This document shows, piece by piece, positions 24,150 through 36,551 of a stretch of DNA of 64,000 nucleotides (position 1 is the first letter of the stretch; each line of letters starts with the position of its first letter). The position numbers were made by a program, and so were the translations under genes. Location of the stretch: NCBI GenBank assembly GCA_029961105.1, contig JASBVO010000021.1, forward strand, positions 1 to 64,000. Reading direction: 5' to 3'. Source of the DNA: Micrococcus sp. (GTDB lineage: Bacteria > Actinomycetota > Actinomycetes > Actinomycetales > Micrococcaceae). The notes beneath the pieces are model-generated. The model worked only from the letters and a program-made list of their open reading frames with translations, did no database searches and was not told the DNA's origin.

Positions 24150-27100
24150 TCAGGCCCCGTAGAAGTGCTTCTCGAAGACCTGCCGGGCGTGCCGGGTGCA
24201 GCGGAGGTAGTCCTCCTCGAGCCGGGCGGCGTTCCCCGGCTCGTACCCGCACCAGCGGGCGATGGCCTCCAGGTCCCGGCGCTTGGCCGGCAGCACGTCG
24301 GAGGGCTTGCCCGACCACACCACGATGCCGGACCGGATCCTCGAGGCCAGCTGCCAGGCACGGTGCAGTACCTCGCCGTCGCCCGCCGGCAGCAGGCCCT
24401 CGTGCACCAGCGCCTGCAGCGCGGACATCGTCTCGGTCGTCCGCAGTGACGCCCGGGTGTCGGCGTGCTGCAACTGCAGGGTCTGCACCAGCCATTCCAC
24501 GTCGGACAGCCCGCCCCGGCCGAGCTTGAGGTGCCGGGCGGGGTCGGCGCCGCGCGGCAGCCGCTCGGCCTCGACGCGGGCCTTGATCCGGCGGATCTCC
24601 CGGATGGCGGAGGGGCCGGGGTCCCCGGCGTACCGGACGGTGTCCGCCCAGGCCGTGAACTCCCGGGCCAGCTCCGGATCGCCCGCGACCGGACGGGCCC
24701 TGAGCAGGGCCTGCACCTCCCAGGTCTCCGCCCAGCGGCGGTAGTACTCCTGGTAGGAGGCCAGCGACCGGGCCAGCGGTCCCTTCTTGCCCTCGGGGCG
24801 CAGATCGGCGTCCACGATGAGCGGCCGCTCCGCCAGCACCGGCGGCCGGCAGGGCTTGCTCAGCAGGGAGCTCACCTGCTTGGCCAATTCCACCGCCTGG
24901 CGCTGCGCCGCGTCCTGGTCGGCGCCGGGCCGGGGGCGGTGGACGAACATCACGTCCAGGTCCGAGCCGTAGCCGATCTCCCGGCCCCCCTGGCGGCCCA
25001 TGGCCACGAGCAGCAGGTCGGTCAGTTCCCCGCTCCCGCCCTGCCGGTGCTCCGGATGGCCGAACATGGCGTTCTCGGCCACGTGCAGGGCGCCGAGGAC
25101 GGCGGCCTGGTCCGCGTCGGAGAGGGCGTTCCCGACGGCGTCCTGGTCGAGCAGCCCGGAGGCGTCGGCGATCGCGGTGCGCAGGATCTCGCGCTGCCGG
25201 ATCAGCCGGATCTGCCGCATCGCCTCGTCGCCGTGGGGGTGCCGGGCCATCTTGGCCTGGATCTCCTGCCACTGCGTCTCGAACGGCATGGGCTGCAGTT
25301 CCTGGTCCCGGCCCAGCCAGGCCGCCGCCTCGGGCAGGTGCTCGAGCTTGTCACTGATGTAGGAGGACGAGGACAGCACGTGGCACAGCCGCTCGGCCGC
25401 CGCGGAGGAGTCCCGGAGCATGCCGAGGAACCAGGGCGAGGACCCGAGGGACTCCGAGAGCCTGCGGAAGGCGAGCAGGCCGCCGTCGGGATCCGGGCCG
25501 TTGGCCAGCCAGCCCAGCATGACCGGCAGCAACTGCCGCTGCAGCGCCGCACGCCGGGACACCCCCGTGGTGAGGGCCTCGATGTGCCGTAGCGCGCCCG
25601 CCGGGTCCAGGTAGCCCAGGGCGGACAGCCGCTGGGCCACCGCCTCCGGGCTGAGCCGGACCTCCTCGGCGGACAGGGCCGCCGTGGTGGACAGCAGCGG
25701 ACGGTAGAAGATCTTCTCATGCAGGGCCCGCACGTCCCTGCGGGTCCGCTTCCACACCGCGGCCAGGGCGTCGGCGTCGGACGGACCGGGCTCCCCCGGT
25801 CCCCGGGAGGCGCGGGCCAGCACCCACCGGGCGCGGGGACGGTCCGGCATCAGGTGGGTGCGGCGCAGGTGCACCAGTTGGATGCGGTGTTCCAGCAGAC
25901 GCAGGAACCGGTAGGCCGCGGCGAAGGACTGGGCGTCCTTGCGGCTGATGTACGAACGCCGCTCCAGGGCCCGGATGGCGTCCTGGGTGTTCCGGACCCG
26001 GACCGACTCCTCGGTCTTGCCGTGCACCAGCTGCAGCAGTTGCACCGTGAACTCGACGTCCCGCAGCCCGCCCGAGCCGAGCTTGATCTCCCGGTCCCGG
26101 TCCTGGTGGGCGATGTTGTCCAGCACGCGGCGGCGCATCCCCTGGACCGAGTCCACGAAGCCCTCGCGCTCGGAGCTGGTCCACACCAGGGGCCAGATCG
26201 CCTCCACGTACGCCTGCCCCAGCCGCGGCAGGCCGGCGATCGGCCGGGCCTTGAGGAGGGCCTGGAACTCCCAGGAATGCGCCCACCGGCGGTAGTACTC
26301 CGCATGGGAGTCCACCGTGCGGGACAACGCCCCGTCCTTGCCCTCCGGGCGCAGGTTGGCGTCCACCTCCCACAACCCGGGCTCGGGGGCGGCGGCGGTG
26401 ACGTACCGGGAGATCCCGGCGGCCAGGGCGGAGGCGATGGTGGCCGAGCGGTGCCCGTCCGCCAGGTCCGAGGAGTGGACGAAGATGACGTCCACGTCCG
26501 AGATGTAGTTCAGTTCCCGCGCTCCGCACTTGCCCATGCCGATGACGGCCAGGCTGACGGACCGCGCGTCGTCACCGTACTGCTCGACGGCGTCCGCGCG
26601 GGACACCGCCAGGCCCGCCTCGATCGCGGCACCGGCCAGGTCGGACAGCCAGGCCGAGACCTTGGGCTGGATGCCCCGCGGGTCCGGATCGGTCAGGTCC
26701 CGCAGCGCCAGGGCCGTCAGCTGGCGGCGGTAGGCCACGCGCAGCGCGACGGCGGCCTCCTTGCCGCGCATCGCCGCCACCGGCTCCGGGGCATCGGGAT
26801 CGGCCCCGACGGCGGCCAGCAGCAGGTCCCGCAGCATCGAGGAGTCGGCGTCCAGCCCCTCTGGGCCGAGCACGGGCGCGGTGACGGCCGCCTGCCCGGG
26901 GTCCGCGAGCAGGTCCACGTGGTGGGGCCGGCGGATCAGGAACTCGCCCAGGGCCTCGGAGGATCCCAGCAGGCGCGCCATGGCCAGGGACCGCTCGGCG
27001 TCGTCCAGCACGCCCGCTGCCTCCGGAGCACGGTCCAGGAGACGGACCAGGAGGATCAGCGCCTGGTCCGGGTCCGGCGCCCAGGCCAGGACCCCGAGCA

Positions 27101-27308
27101 GGGCCTCGCGGTCGATTCCGTCGAGCTCGCCCGAGGCCAGCAGCGTCCGCGCCCGGTCGAGGTCCGTGAAGCCCGTCCCGATGAGCACGCCACGGCTGAA
27201 CTCCCCGGCCTCGGCCGGGGAACCGGCCGGGGACGGTATGCCGCTGCGGTTGACGCTGCGGGCGGCCACGGGGCCGCTTCCGGGGGTCGAGGGACGCATC
27301 GCGGGCAT
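24150..27308 (-). CDS. glnE: Bifunctional glutamine synthetase adenylyltransferase
   Basis: 1052 aa. It adenylylates and deadenylylates glutamine synthetase on the Tyr seen in GlnA (Y402). Two nucleotidyltransferase halves are present. The N-terminal one has GMGKCGARELNYISDVDVIF near residues 256-275 (deadenylylation in the E. coli enzyme). The C-terminal one has GRQGGREIGYGSDLDVMFVH near 770-789 (adenylylation), each followed by a helical GlnD_UR_UTase domain. The start ATG at 27308 (MPAMRPSTPGSG) lies 5 bp after the glnA2 stop; the longer frame overlaps glnA2 and is rejected. Order glnA2-glnE is the usual actinobacterial operon. Confidence 0.95.
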   Translation of the reverse strand: MPAMRPSTPGSGPVAARSVNRSGIPSPAGSPAEAGEFSRGVLIGTGFTDLDRARTLLASGELDGIDREALLGVLAWAPDPDQALILLVRLLDRAPEAAGVLDDAERSLAMARLLGSSEALGEFLIRRPHHVDLLADPGQAAVTAPVLGPEGLDADSSMLRDLLLAAVGADPDAPEPVAAMRGKEAAVALRVAYRRQLTALALRDLTDPDPRGIQPKVSAWLSDLAGAAIEAGLAVSRADAVEQYGDDARSVSLAVIGMGKCGARELNYISDVDVIFVHSSDLADGHRSATIASALAAGISRYVTAAAPEPGLWEVDANLRPEGKDGALSRTVDSHAEYYRRWAHSWEFQALLKARPIAGLPRLGQAYVEAIWPLVWTSSEREGFVDSVQGMRRRVLDNIAHQDRDREIKLGSGGLRDVEFTVQLLQLVHGKTEESVRVRNTQDAIRALERRSYISRKDAQSFAAAYRFLRLLEHRIQLVHLRRTHLMPDRPRARWVLARASRGPGEPGPSDADALAAVWKRTRRDVRALHEKIFYRPLLSTTAALSAEEVRLSPEAVAQRLSALGYLDPAGALRHIEALTTGVSRRAALQRQLLPVMLGWLANGPDPDGGLLAFRRLSESLGSSPWFLGMLRDSSAAAERLCHVLSSSSYISDKLEHLPEAAAWLGRDQELQPMPFETQWQEIQAKMARHPHGDEAMRQIRLIRQREILRTAIADASGLLDQDAVGNALSDADQAAVLGALHVAENAMFGHPEHRQGGSGELTDLLLVAMGRQGGREIGYGSDLDVMFVHRPRPGADQDAAQRQAVELAKQVSSLLSKPCRPPVLAERPLIVDADLRPEGKKGPLARSLASYQEYYRRWAETWEVQALLRARPVAGDPELAREFTAWADTVRYAGDPGPSAIREIRRIKARVEAERLPRGADPARHLKLGRGGLSDVEWLVQTLQLQHADTRASLRTTETMSALQALVHEGLLPAGDGEVLHRAWQLASRIRSGIVVWSGKPSDVLPAKRRDLEAIARWCGYEPGNAARLEEDYLRCTRHARQVFEKHFYGA

Positions 27309-27313
27309 GGGCT

Positions 27314-28654
27314 CTACAGGATGCCGAGGTACCGCTGCAGTTCGTAGGGGGTGACCTTGACGCGGTACTCGTCCCATTCCTGCCGCTTGTTGCGCAGGTA
27401 GTTCTCGAACACCTGCTCCCCCAGCACGCCGGCCACGAACTCGGACTCCTCCATGATCCGCACGGCGTCGTGCAGGGTGCCGGGCAGCGGGTCGTGGCCC
27501 AGGGCACGGCGTTCCATGGCGGTCAGGGCGTTGACGTCCTCGGCGGCCGCCTCCGGCAGCTCGTACTCCTCCTCGATCCCCTTCAGCCCGGCGGCCAGCA
27601 GGACGGCGTAGGTGAGGTACGGGTTGGCGGAGGCGTCGATGCCGCGGTACTCGACCCGGGCGGAGCCGGCCTTGTCCGGCTTGTACAACGGCACCCGGAC
27701 CAGGGCGGAGCGGTTGTTGTGGCCCCAGGACACGTAGGCCGGAGCCTCGCCACCGCCCCAGAGGCGCTTGTAGGAGTTGACGAACTGGTTCGTGATCGCC
27801 GTGATCTCCACGCTGTGGTGCAGCAGGCCGGCGATGAACCGGCGCGCGGTGGTCGAGAGGTGGAACTCGGCGCCGGGCTCGAAGAAGGCATTGGAGTCGC
27901 CCTCGAAGAGGGAGAAGTGGGTGTGCATGCCGGAACCGGCGTGCTCCCCGAACGGCTTGGGCATGAAGGTGGCGTAGTTGCCCTGCAGCTGGGCGACCTC
28001 CTTGATGACGGTGCGGAACGTCATGATGTTGTCCGCCGTCTGCAGGGCGTCCGCGTACCGCAGGTCGATCTCGTTCTGGCCCGGCCCGGACTCGTGGTGG
28101 CTGAACTCCACGGAGATGCCGATCGATTCCAGCATGTTCACCGCGTGGCGGCGGAAGTCCGTGGCCACCCCGCCCGGCTCGTGGTCGAAGTACCCGGCCT
28201 GGTCCACCGGCACCGGCTGGCCGTCCGGCCCGGGTTCCTTGGAGGCCAGCAGGTAGAACTCGATCTCCGGGTGCGTGTAGAAGGTGAATCCCATGTCCGC
28301 TGCCCTGGACAGCTGCCGGCGCAGCACGTGCCGCGGGTCCGCCGCAGACGGCTCGCCGTCGGGGGTGAGCACATCACAGAACATCCGCGACGTCGGCTCC
28401 TCCTCACCGCGCCAGGGCAGGATCTGGAAGGTCGCGGGATCCGGCTGCAGCAGCATGTCGGACTCGAAGATGCGGGTGTAGCCGTCGATGGAGGACCCGT
28501 CGAAGCCCAGCCCCTCCGCGAAGGCGCCCTCGACCTCGGCGGGGGCCAGCGCCACCGACTTCAGCGTCCCGGTCACGTCGGTGAACCACAGGCGGACGAA
28601 GCGCACGTCCCGGTCCTCGATGGTCCTGAGCACAAACTCCTGTTGGCGATCCAT
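27314..28654 (-). CDS. glnA2: Glutamine synthetase, type I-alpha
   Basis: 446 aa, the standard length for GlnA2. The start MDRQQEFVLRTIEDRDVRF at 28654 has GGAGG upstream; 14 extra in-frame residues before it are ignored. Signatures are GFDGSSIDGYTRIFESDM, MPKPFGEHAGSGMHTHFSLF and NQFVNSYKRLWGGGEAP. At the place of the adenylylation Tyr the sequence reads EEEYELPEAAAE, which contains a Tyr but lacks the type I-beta insertion context, so covalent control is uncertain. In mycobacteria GlnA2 is a minor synthetase. It is followed by glnE. Confidence 0.95.
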   Translation of the reverse strand: MDRQQEFVLRTIEDRDVRFVRLWFTDVTGTLKSVALAPAEVEGAFAEGLGFDGSSIDGYTRIFESDMLLQPDPATFQILPWRGEEEPTSRMFCDVLTPDGEPSAADPRHVLRRQLSRAADMGFTFYTHPEIEFYLLASKEPGPDGQPVPVDQAGYFDHEPGGVATDFRRHAVNMLESIGISVEFSHHESGPGQNEIDLRYADALQTADNIMTFRTVIKEVAQLQGNYATFMPKPFGEHAGSGMHTHFSLFEGDSNAFFEPGAEFHLSTTARRFIAGLLHHSVEITAITNQFVNSYKRLWGGGEAPAYVSWGHNNRSALVRVPLYKPDKAGSARVEYRGIDASANPYLTYAVLLAAGLKGIEEEYELPEAAAEDVNALTAMERRALGHDPLPGTLHDAVRIMEESEFVAGVLGEQVFENYLRNKRQEWDEYRVKVTPYELQRYLGIL

Positions 28655-28763
28655 CGTTCGCGGCTGCCTCCTGTCGGATCGGGACGATGGCTCCACTGTA
28701 GCGGTGGGAGCGGCTCCCCGTGCGGTCCCAGCAGTGAAGACCCGAGGTCAGCCGCGACGACAC

Positions 28764-28769
28764 TAGACT
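28764..28769 (+). promoter_or_regulatory. -10 box of panB, leaderless start
   Basis: TAGACT ends 6 nt before the panB ATG. There is no ribosome site between them. Confidence 0.6.
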
Positions 28770-28775
28770 GCGGTC

Positions 28776-29618
28776 ATGTCTGAGAACGAGACCGCACCCT
28801 ACGCCGCGAAGACCCCGGCACGGTACCGCACCGCGCACCTGCAGCAGGCCAAGGACGAGGGCCGCCGCTTCGCCATGCTCACCGCCTACGACTTTCAGAT
28901 GGCCCAGGTCTTCGACGAGGCCGGACTCGAGACGATCCTGGTGGGCGACTCCGCCGCCAACAACATGATGGGCCATGCCACCACCCTGCCGATCACCATG
29001 GAGGAGATGATCGTCTTCGCGAGTTCGGTGGTGCGCGGCACGACCCGCGCCATGGTCATCTGCGACATGCCCTTCGGCTCCTACGAGGTCTCCCCCGAGC
29101 AGGCCACCGCCAGCGCCATCCGGCTCGTGAAGGAGGCCGGGGTGCACGCGGTGAAGATGGAGGGCGGGATCCGGTACGCGGACCATGTCGGCATGATGAC
29201 CGACGCCGGGGTGCCGGTCATGGCCCACATCGGCTTCACGCCGCAGTCCGAGAACGTCCTGGGCGGCTACCGCGTCCAGGGCCGCGGTGAGGGCGCCGCC
29301 GAGTCCATGATCCGCGAGGCCCGGGTGCTGCAGGACGCCGGTGCGTTCGCCGTCCTGATGGAGATGGTGCCCTCCGACGTGGCCCGCCAGGTGGACGAGG
29401 CCCTGCGCGTGCCCACCGTGGGGATCGGTGCGGGCGCCGGGACCACCGGCCAGGTGCTGGTCTGGCAGGACATGCTGGGACTGCGGGCCGGGAAGATGCC
29501 CCGGTTCGTCAAGCAGTACGCGGACCTGCGCTCCGTGGTCGGGCAGGCCGCGGCCGCCTACCGCCGTGACGTGCTGGAGGGCACCTTCCCGGCTGCCGAG
29601 CACGGCTTCGAGTCCTGA
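28776..29618 (+). CDS. panB: 3-methyl-2-oxobutanoate hydroxymethyltransferase
   Basis: 280 aa. The first committed step of pantothenate and coenzyme A synthesis: it adds a hydroxymethyl group from methylene-tetrahydrofolate to ketoisovalerate. The TIM-barrel family motifs are present: FAMLTAYDFQMAQVFDEAG (residues about 30-48), VGDSAANNMMGHATTLPITM with the Mg ligand Asp, DMPFGSYE, AVKMEGG and the catalytic Glu in VLMEMVPSDVA. Length is normal. The start is probably leaderless. It ends before a convergent terminator shared with the SPOR-like gene. Confidence 0.96.
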   Translation: MSENETAPYAAKTPARYRTAHLQQAKDEGRRFAMLTAYDFQMAQVFDEAGLETILVGDSAANNMMGHATTLPITMEEMIVFASSVVRGTTRAMVICDMPFGSYEVSPEQATASAIRLVKEAGVHAVKMEGGIRYADHVGMMTDAGVPVMAHIGFTPQSENVLGGYRVQGRGEGAAESMIREARVLQDAGAFAVLMEMVPSDVARQVDEALRVPTVGIGAGAGTTGQVLVWQDMLGLRAGKMPRFVKQYADLRSVVGQAAAAYRRDVLEGTFPAAEHGFES

Positions 29619-29621
29619 CGC

Positions 29622-29651
29622 GGCCGGGACCGCCGGGATCGGGTCCCGGCC
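29622..29651. terminator. Bidirectional hairpin terminator
   Basis: GGCCGGGACC (29622-29631) and GGTCCCGGCC (29642-29651) form a perfect 10-bp stem. It lies between the convergent panB and SPOR-like genes. Confidence 0.7.
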
Positions 29652-29669
29652 CGGTCCGGCACCGCGGAC

Positions 29670-29873
29670 TCAGTCCGCGTCGTTGGACGGGTTGTTGTCC
29701 CAGTTGGCGTCCTCGGCCTCGCGCTCGTCCCAGCGCTCGTTGTTGGCCTGGACCCGCGCGATCGCCTGTTCGGCGTCCTCACGGGAGGCGTAGGGACCCA
29801 GCAGCTTGGACCAGTCCGACTGGGGCCCTTCCTCGACGGTCTTGGTGACGACGTTGTACCAGTATTCGCTCAT
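29670..29873 (-). CDS. Small acidic SPOR-like protein (67 aa)
   Basis: 67 aa, MSEYWYNVVTKTVEEGPQSD and so on, with a SPOR-like pattern (YNVVT, then LGPYASREDAEQAIARVQAN) that resembles a lone peptidoglycan-binding SPOR fold. The C-terminus is a disordered acidic tail (DANWDNNPSNDAD). It has no signal peptide, so a cytoplasmic role is possible. Short homologues are widespread in actinobacteria near map. The ATG at 29873 follows a TAGGCT box by 6 nt, and it is divergent from map. Confidence 0.82.
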   Translation of the reverse strand: MSEYWYNVVTKTVEEGPQSDWSKLLGPYASREDAEQAIARVQANNERWDEREAEDANWDNNPSNDAD

Positions 29874-29879
29874 GGCACC

Positions 29880-29885
29880 AGCCTA
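29880..29885 (-). promoter_or_regulatory. -10 box of SPOR-like gene, leaderless start
   Basis: TAGGCT on the minus strand, 6 nt before the ATG at 29873. Confidence 0.55.
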
Positions 29886-29914
29886 GGGTTGAACCGGCTG
29901 CCACGGGACGGCGA

Positions 29915-29920
29915 TAGGAT
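29915..29920 (+). promoter_or_regulatory. -10 box of map, leaderless start
   Basis: TAGGAT ends 6 nt before the map ATG at 29927. The divergent SPOR-like promoter is only about 30 bp away. Confidence 0.55.
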
Positions 29921-29926
29921 CGAACC

Positions 29927-30898
29927 ATGTCCGAAGGCTCCCAGACGTCCACCCGAACCGCCACCGGTCCCGCTGGGACCGCGTCCAGCCACAACGGCCC
30001 GGCCCCCGCCGGGCCCGCCGCCGGCCAGCCCGGCTCCCTGGCGCCCGTGGGGACCCTGCGGCCGGGCGTCGTCGCGCCGATGCTGGCCGTGCCCGCCTCG
30101 ATCGACCGCCCCGAGTACGTGGGCAAGGCCACCGCGGACGAGGGCAAGGGCTCGGACGTCTACGACGCCGAGGGCATCGGGAAGATCCGGGCCGCCGGAC
30201 GGCTGGCCGCCCGGGCCATGCAGGAGACGGCGAAGCACATCGCGCCGGGGGTGACCACGGCCCAGCTGGACCGGGTGGCCCACGAGTACCTCATCGGCCA
30301 CGGCGCCTATCCGTCCTGCCTGGGCTACAAGGGCTTCCCGAAGTCCATCTGCACCTCCCTCAACGAGGTCATCTGCCATGGGATCCCGGATGACACCGTC
30401 CTGGAGGACGGGGACATCATCAATCTCGACATCACCGCCTACCTGGACGGTCACCACGGGGACCACAACATGACGTTCACGGTCGGGACCGTGGACGAGG
30501 AGTCCGCGCTCCTGGTCGAGCGCACCCACGAGGCGATGATGCGGGGCATCAAGGCCGTGAAGCCGGGGCGGGAGATCAACGTCATCGGCCGGGCCATCGA
30601 GTCCTATGCCAAGCGCTTCGGCTACGGCGTGGTGCGGGACTTCATCGGCCACGGCGTCGGGCGGGAGTTCCACTCCGGCCTGGTCATCCCCCACTACGAC
30701 GCCGCCCCGGCACACAACCGGCTCATGGTCCCCGGCATGGTGTTCACCATCGAGCCGATGATCACCCTCGGGTCCATCGCCTGGGACCAGTGGGACGACG
30801 GCTGGACCGTCGTCACCCGGGACCGCAAGCGCACCGCCCAGTTCGAGCACACGCTGGTCGTCACCGACGACGGCGCGGACATCCTGACCCTGCCCTGA
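29927..30898 (+). CDS. map: Methionine aminopeptidase, type I
   Basis: 323 aa. It removes the initiator Met from new proteins. The pita-bread metallopeptidase domain (about 75-320) shows the metal ligands: Asp in [10 protein letters not shown], Asp in HHGDHNMTF, His in GHGVGREFH, Glu in FTIEPM and Glu in QFEHTL. A Pro/Ala/Gly-rich N-terminal extension of about 70 residues is present ([20 protein letters not shown] and on), longer than in short bacterial enzymes. The leaderless start fixes the ATG at 29927, which supports this extension being real. Actinobacteria often have a second map gene. Confidence 0.95.
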   Translation: MSEGSQTSTRTATGPAGTASSHNGPAPAGPAAGQPGSLAPVGTLRPGVVAPMLAVPASIDRPEYVGKATADEGKGSDVYDAEGIGKIRAAGRLAARAMQETAKHIAPGVTTAQLDRVAHEYLIGHGAYPSCLGYKGFPKSICTSLNEVICHGIPDDTVLEDGDIINLDITAYLDGHHGDHNMTFTVGTVDEESALLVERTHEAMMRGIKAVKPGREINVIGRAIESYAKRFGYGVVRDFIGHGVGREFHSGLVIPHYDAAPAHNRLMVPGMVFTIEPMITLGSIAWDQWDDGWTVVTRDRKRTAQFEHTLVVTDDGADILTLP

Positions 30899-30955
30899 CC
30901 CGGTCCTCACCCGGACCTGATCCCGTCCCTCGCCGACACCCACAGGAGCCCTTCC

Positions 30956-32143
30956 ATGGCGAACCACAGAACCGACCCTGCCACCGGAGCGCACACCGCA
31001 CTGGGGATCGACGTCGGCGGCACCGGCATGAAGGGCGGGATCGTCCAGCTCGGGACGGGTCCCGGCGCCGGCCAGCTGGTCGGCTCCCGGTTCAGGATTC
31101 CGACGCCGCAGCCTGCCGTCCCGGCGTCGGTCGCCGACGTCCTGGGCCAGATCACCGCCGAGCTGGACGCCCGGCCCGAGGCGCCGCCGTCGACCCTGCC
31201 GGTGGGCGTGGACTTCCCGGCGGTGATCCAGAACGGCATCTGCCGGACGGCGACGAACATCGACCCGTCCTGGATCGGCACGGACGTGGACGAGCTGTTC
31301 TCCGAGCACCTCAAGCGCCCGGTGACGACCCTGAACGATGCCGACGCGGCCGGGCTCGCCGAGGTGCGCTTCGGGGCGGGCAAGGGGGTCGCCGGCACCG
31401 TCCTGGTGATCACGCTGGGCACGGGCATCGGCGCGGGCCTGTTCCGCGACGGCGAGCTGGTGCCGAACCTGGAACTGGGGACCATCGAGCTGGACGGGGC
31501 GATCGCCGAGCAGCGAGCCTCGGCGGCTGCCCGCGAGCGGGACGGACTGGACTGGCCGGAGTACGCCGAGCGGCTCCAGCGGTACTTCTCCTATGTGGAG
31601 GGCATCTTCTACCCGGACCTGTTCATCGTCGGCGGGGGGATCTCGAAGCGTCCCCAGGACTACCTGCCGCGGTTACGCCTGCGCACCCCGATCGTGCCGG
31701 CCGCGCTGCGGAACAATGCCGGGATCGTCGGCGCCGCCCTGTGGGCCACCGACGTGCTGGCCGAGTCCCCGGCGCGGGCGACCGTGCTGGAGACCGCCCG
31801 CCGGGCGGCCGACCGGGAGATGGCCCGCCAGGCCGAGGCCGACGCGGACGCCGAGGAGTCCGACGGCTGGGATGGCGCCCCCACGGAGGCCGTGGCCGCT
31901 GCGGAACGTTCGGCCGGGACGGCGGGCGAGGCCCCCGGAACCGGCACGGCGGGCAAGACCGGCGACGCGGTCAAGACCGGGAAAGCCGGCAAGCCGGGCA
32001 AGGCCGGGGAGAAGGCCGCCCGGCTGCGGAAGAAGGCCGACAAGGCCGTGAAGCGAGCTGCCAAGGCCGAGCGCAAGGCGGCGAAGGAGGCGAGGGCCGT
32101 GCACAAGGCCATGGAGAAGGCGATCCGCCGGTCTGGACGTTAG
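30956..32143 (+). CDS. ppgK: Polyphosphate glucokinase (ROK) with basic C-terminal tail
   Basis: 395 aa. It phosphorylates glucose using polyphosphate and/or ATP. The ROK fold has the phosphate loop GIDVGGTGMKGG (17-28), the catalytic Asp D128 in LNDADAAG, the second phosphate motif TLGTGIGAG (153-161) and FIVGGGISK near 223-231. The usual family length ends near residue 265. Here a further 130 residues follow: an acidic linker (about 285-310), then a Lys/Ala/Gly-rich tail (about 333-395) resembling histone-like tails. Binding of polyphosphate by the tail is a reasonable guess. RBS AGGAG is upstream. Confidence 0.92.
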   Translation: MANHRTDPATGAHTALGIDVGGTGMKGGIVQLGTGPGAGQLVGSRFRIPTPQPAVPASVADVLGQITAELDARPEAPPSTLPVGVDFPAVIQNGICRTATNIDPSWIGTDVDELFSEHLKRPVTTLNDADAAGLAEVRFGAGKGVAGTVLVITLGTGIGAGLFRDGELVPNLELGTIELDGAIAEQRASAAARERDGLDWPEYAERLQRYFSYVEGIFYPDLFIVGGGISKRPQDYLPRLRLRTPIVPAALRNNAGIVGAALWATDVLAESPARATVLETARRAADREMARQAEADADAEESDGWDGAPTEAVAAAERSAGTAGEAPGTGTAGKTGDAVKTGKAGKPGKAGEKAARLRKKADKAVKRAAKAERKAAKEARAVHKAMEKAIRRSGR

Positions 32144-32179
32144 TCGCCTCCGACTCCGGCGCCCGTCCCGGCCGTGGTG

Positions 32180-32221
32180 GCCGATGGTGGCCCCGGCTTC
32201 CCCTCCGGAGCCACCATCGGC
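32180..32221. terminator. Bidirectional hairpin terminator
   Basis: GCCGATGGTGGCCCCGG (32180-32196) pairs with CCGGAGCCACCATCGGC (32205-32221) with one mismatch and an 8-nt loop. It lies between the convergent ppgK and nrdR genes. Confidence 0.75.
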
Positions 32222-32252
32222 GGTCTGATGTGCCCGTCGGGGGCTCCCGCCG

Positions 32253-32747
32253 TCAGCGGGTGAACAGCCTCGGCTGCAACGCCCTGACCGTCTCGGGCTT
32301 GTTCCCCGCCTCACGCAGTTCCTCGACGGCGCGGGCGAAGTCGTCGAGGGAGTCGAAGTCCTGGTACACGGACGCGAAGCGCAGGTAGGCCACCTGGTCC
32401 AGCCGCCGCAAGGGGTCGAGGATCGCCAGCCCCACCTCGTGGGCGTCCACCTCGGCGTTGCCGGTCGCGCGGATGGTCTCCTCCACCTCCTGGGCCAGCA
32501 TGGCCAGGTCGTCGTTGGTCACCGGCCGTCCCTGGCAGGCCTTGCGGACGCCGTTGATGACCTTGGACCGGTCGAACGGCTCCGCCACGCCGGACCGCTT
32601 GACCACCGTCAGGGCCGTTGTCTCCATGGTCGTGAACCGCTTGCCGCAGGACTGGCACTGCCGGCGCCGGCGGATGGCCGATCCGTCGTCCAGGGACCGG
32701 GAGTCGACCACCCGGGAGTCCTCATGACGACAGAAGGGACAGTGCAT
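32253..32747 (-). CDS. nrdR: Transcriptional repressor NrdR
   Basis: 164 aa. An ATP/dATP-sensing repressor of ribonucleotide reductase genes. The zinc ribbon has C3, C6, C31 and C34 (HCPFC and CQSCG), followed by the linker [17 protein letters not shown] and an ATP-cone domain (about 48-138, ending [17 protein letters not shown]). Length is slightly above the typical 150 to 160 residues. It lies downstream of dnaE with its own promoter. A possible autoregulatory box lies upstream. Confidence 0.96.
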   Translation of the reverse strand: MHCPFCRHEDSRVVDSRSLDDGSAIRRRRQCQSCGKRFTTMETTALTVVKRSGVAEPFDRSKVINGVRKACQGRPVTNDDLAMLAQEVEETIRATGNAEVDAHEVGLAILDPLRRLDQVAYLRFASVYQDFDSLDDFARAVEELREAGNKPETVRALQPRLFTR

Positions 32748-32803
32748 GTACTCCCCTTCTGCAGTCGGCCGACCCGCGCTGGGCTGTTCGGATGAACGCC
32801 CTC

Positions 32804-32833
32804 ATCATAATCCCACATATGGCGTCACCACAA
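32804..32833 (-). promoter_or_regulatory. Promoter of nrdR
   Basis: On the minus strand, TTGTGG (32828-32833) and TATGAT (32804-32809) are separated by 18 bp, giving a good sigma-A-type promoter. The leader to nrdR is about 50 nt. Confidence 0.6.
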
Positions 32834-32843
32834 TCAGGTCATC

Positions 32844-32858
32844 ACCACATCTAGTGGT
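32844..32858. promoter_or_regulatory. Candidate NrdR box
   Basis: ACCACATCTAGTGGT is a palindrome (ACCAC, 5 nt, GTGGT) just upstream of the -35 box. It resembles the NrdR consensus (acaCwAtATaTwGtgt) but is one base shorter. The assignment is tentative. Confidence 0.35.
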
Positions 32859-32894
32859 TCCCTGGGCGGAGGGGCGGGGTCGGCCGGCCGGGGC

Positions 32895-36488
<3,594 letters not shown>

Positions 36489-36551
36489 TTCCCGCACTTC
36501 CCTACTGCCCTGCCGTGCTGCCGCACAACTGCTTCTCGTTGCCGTTCCACC

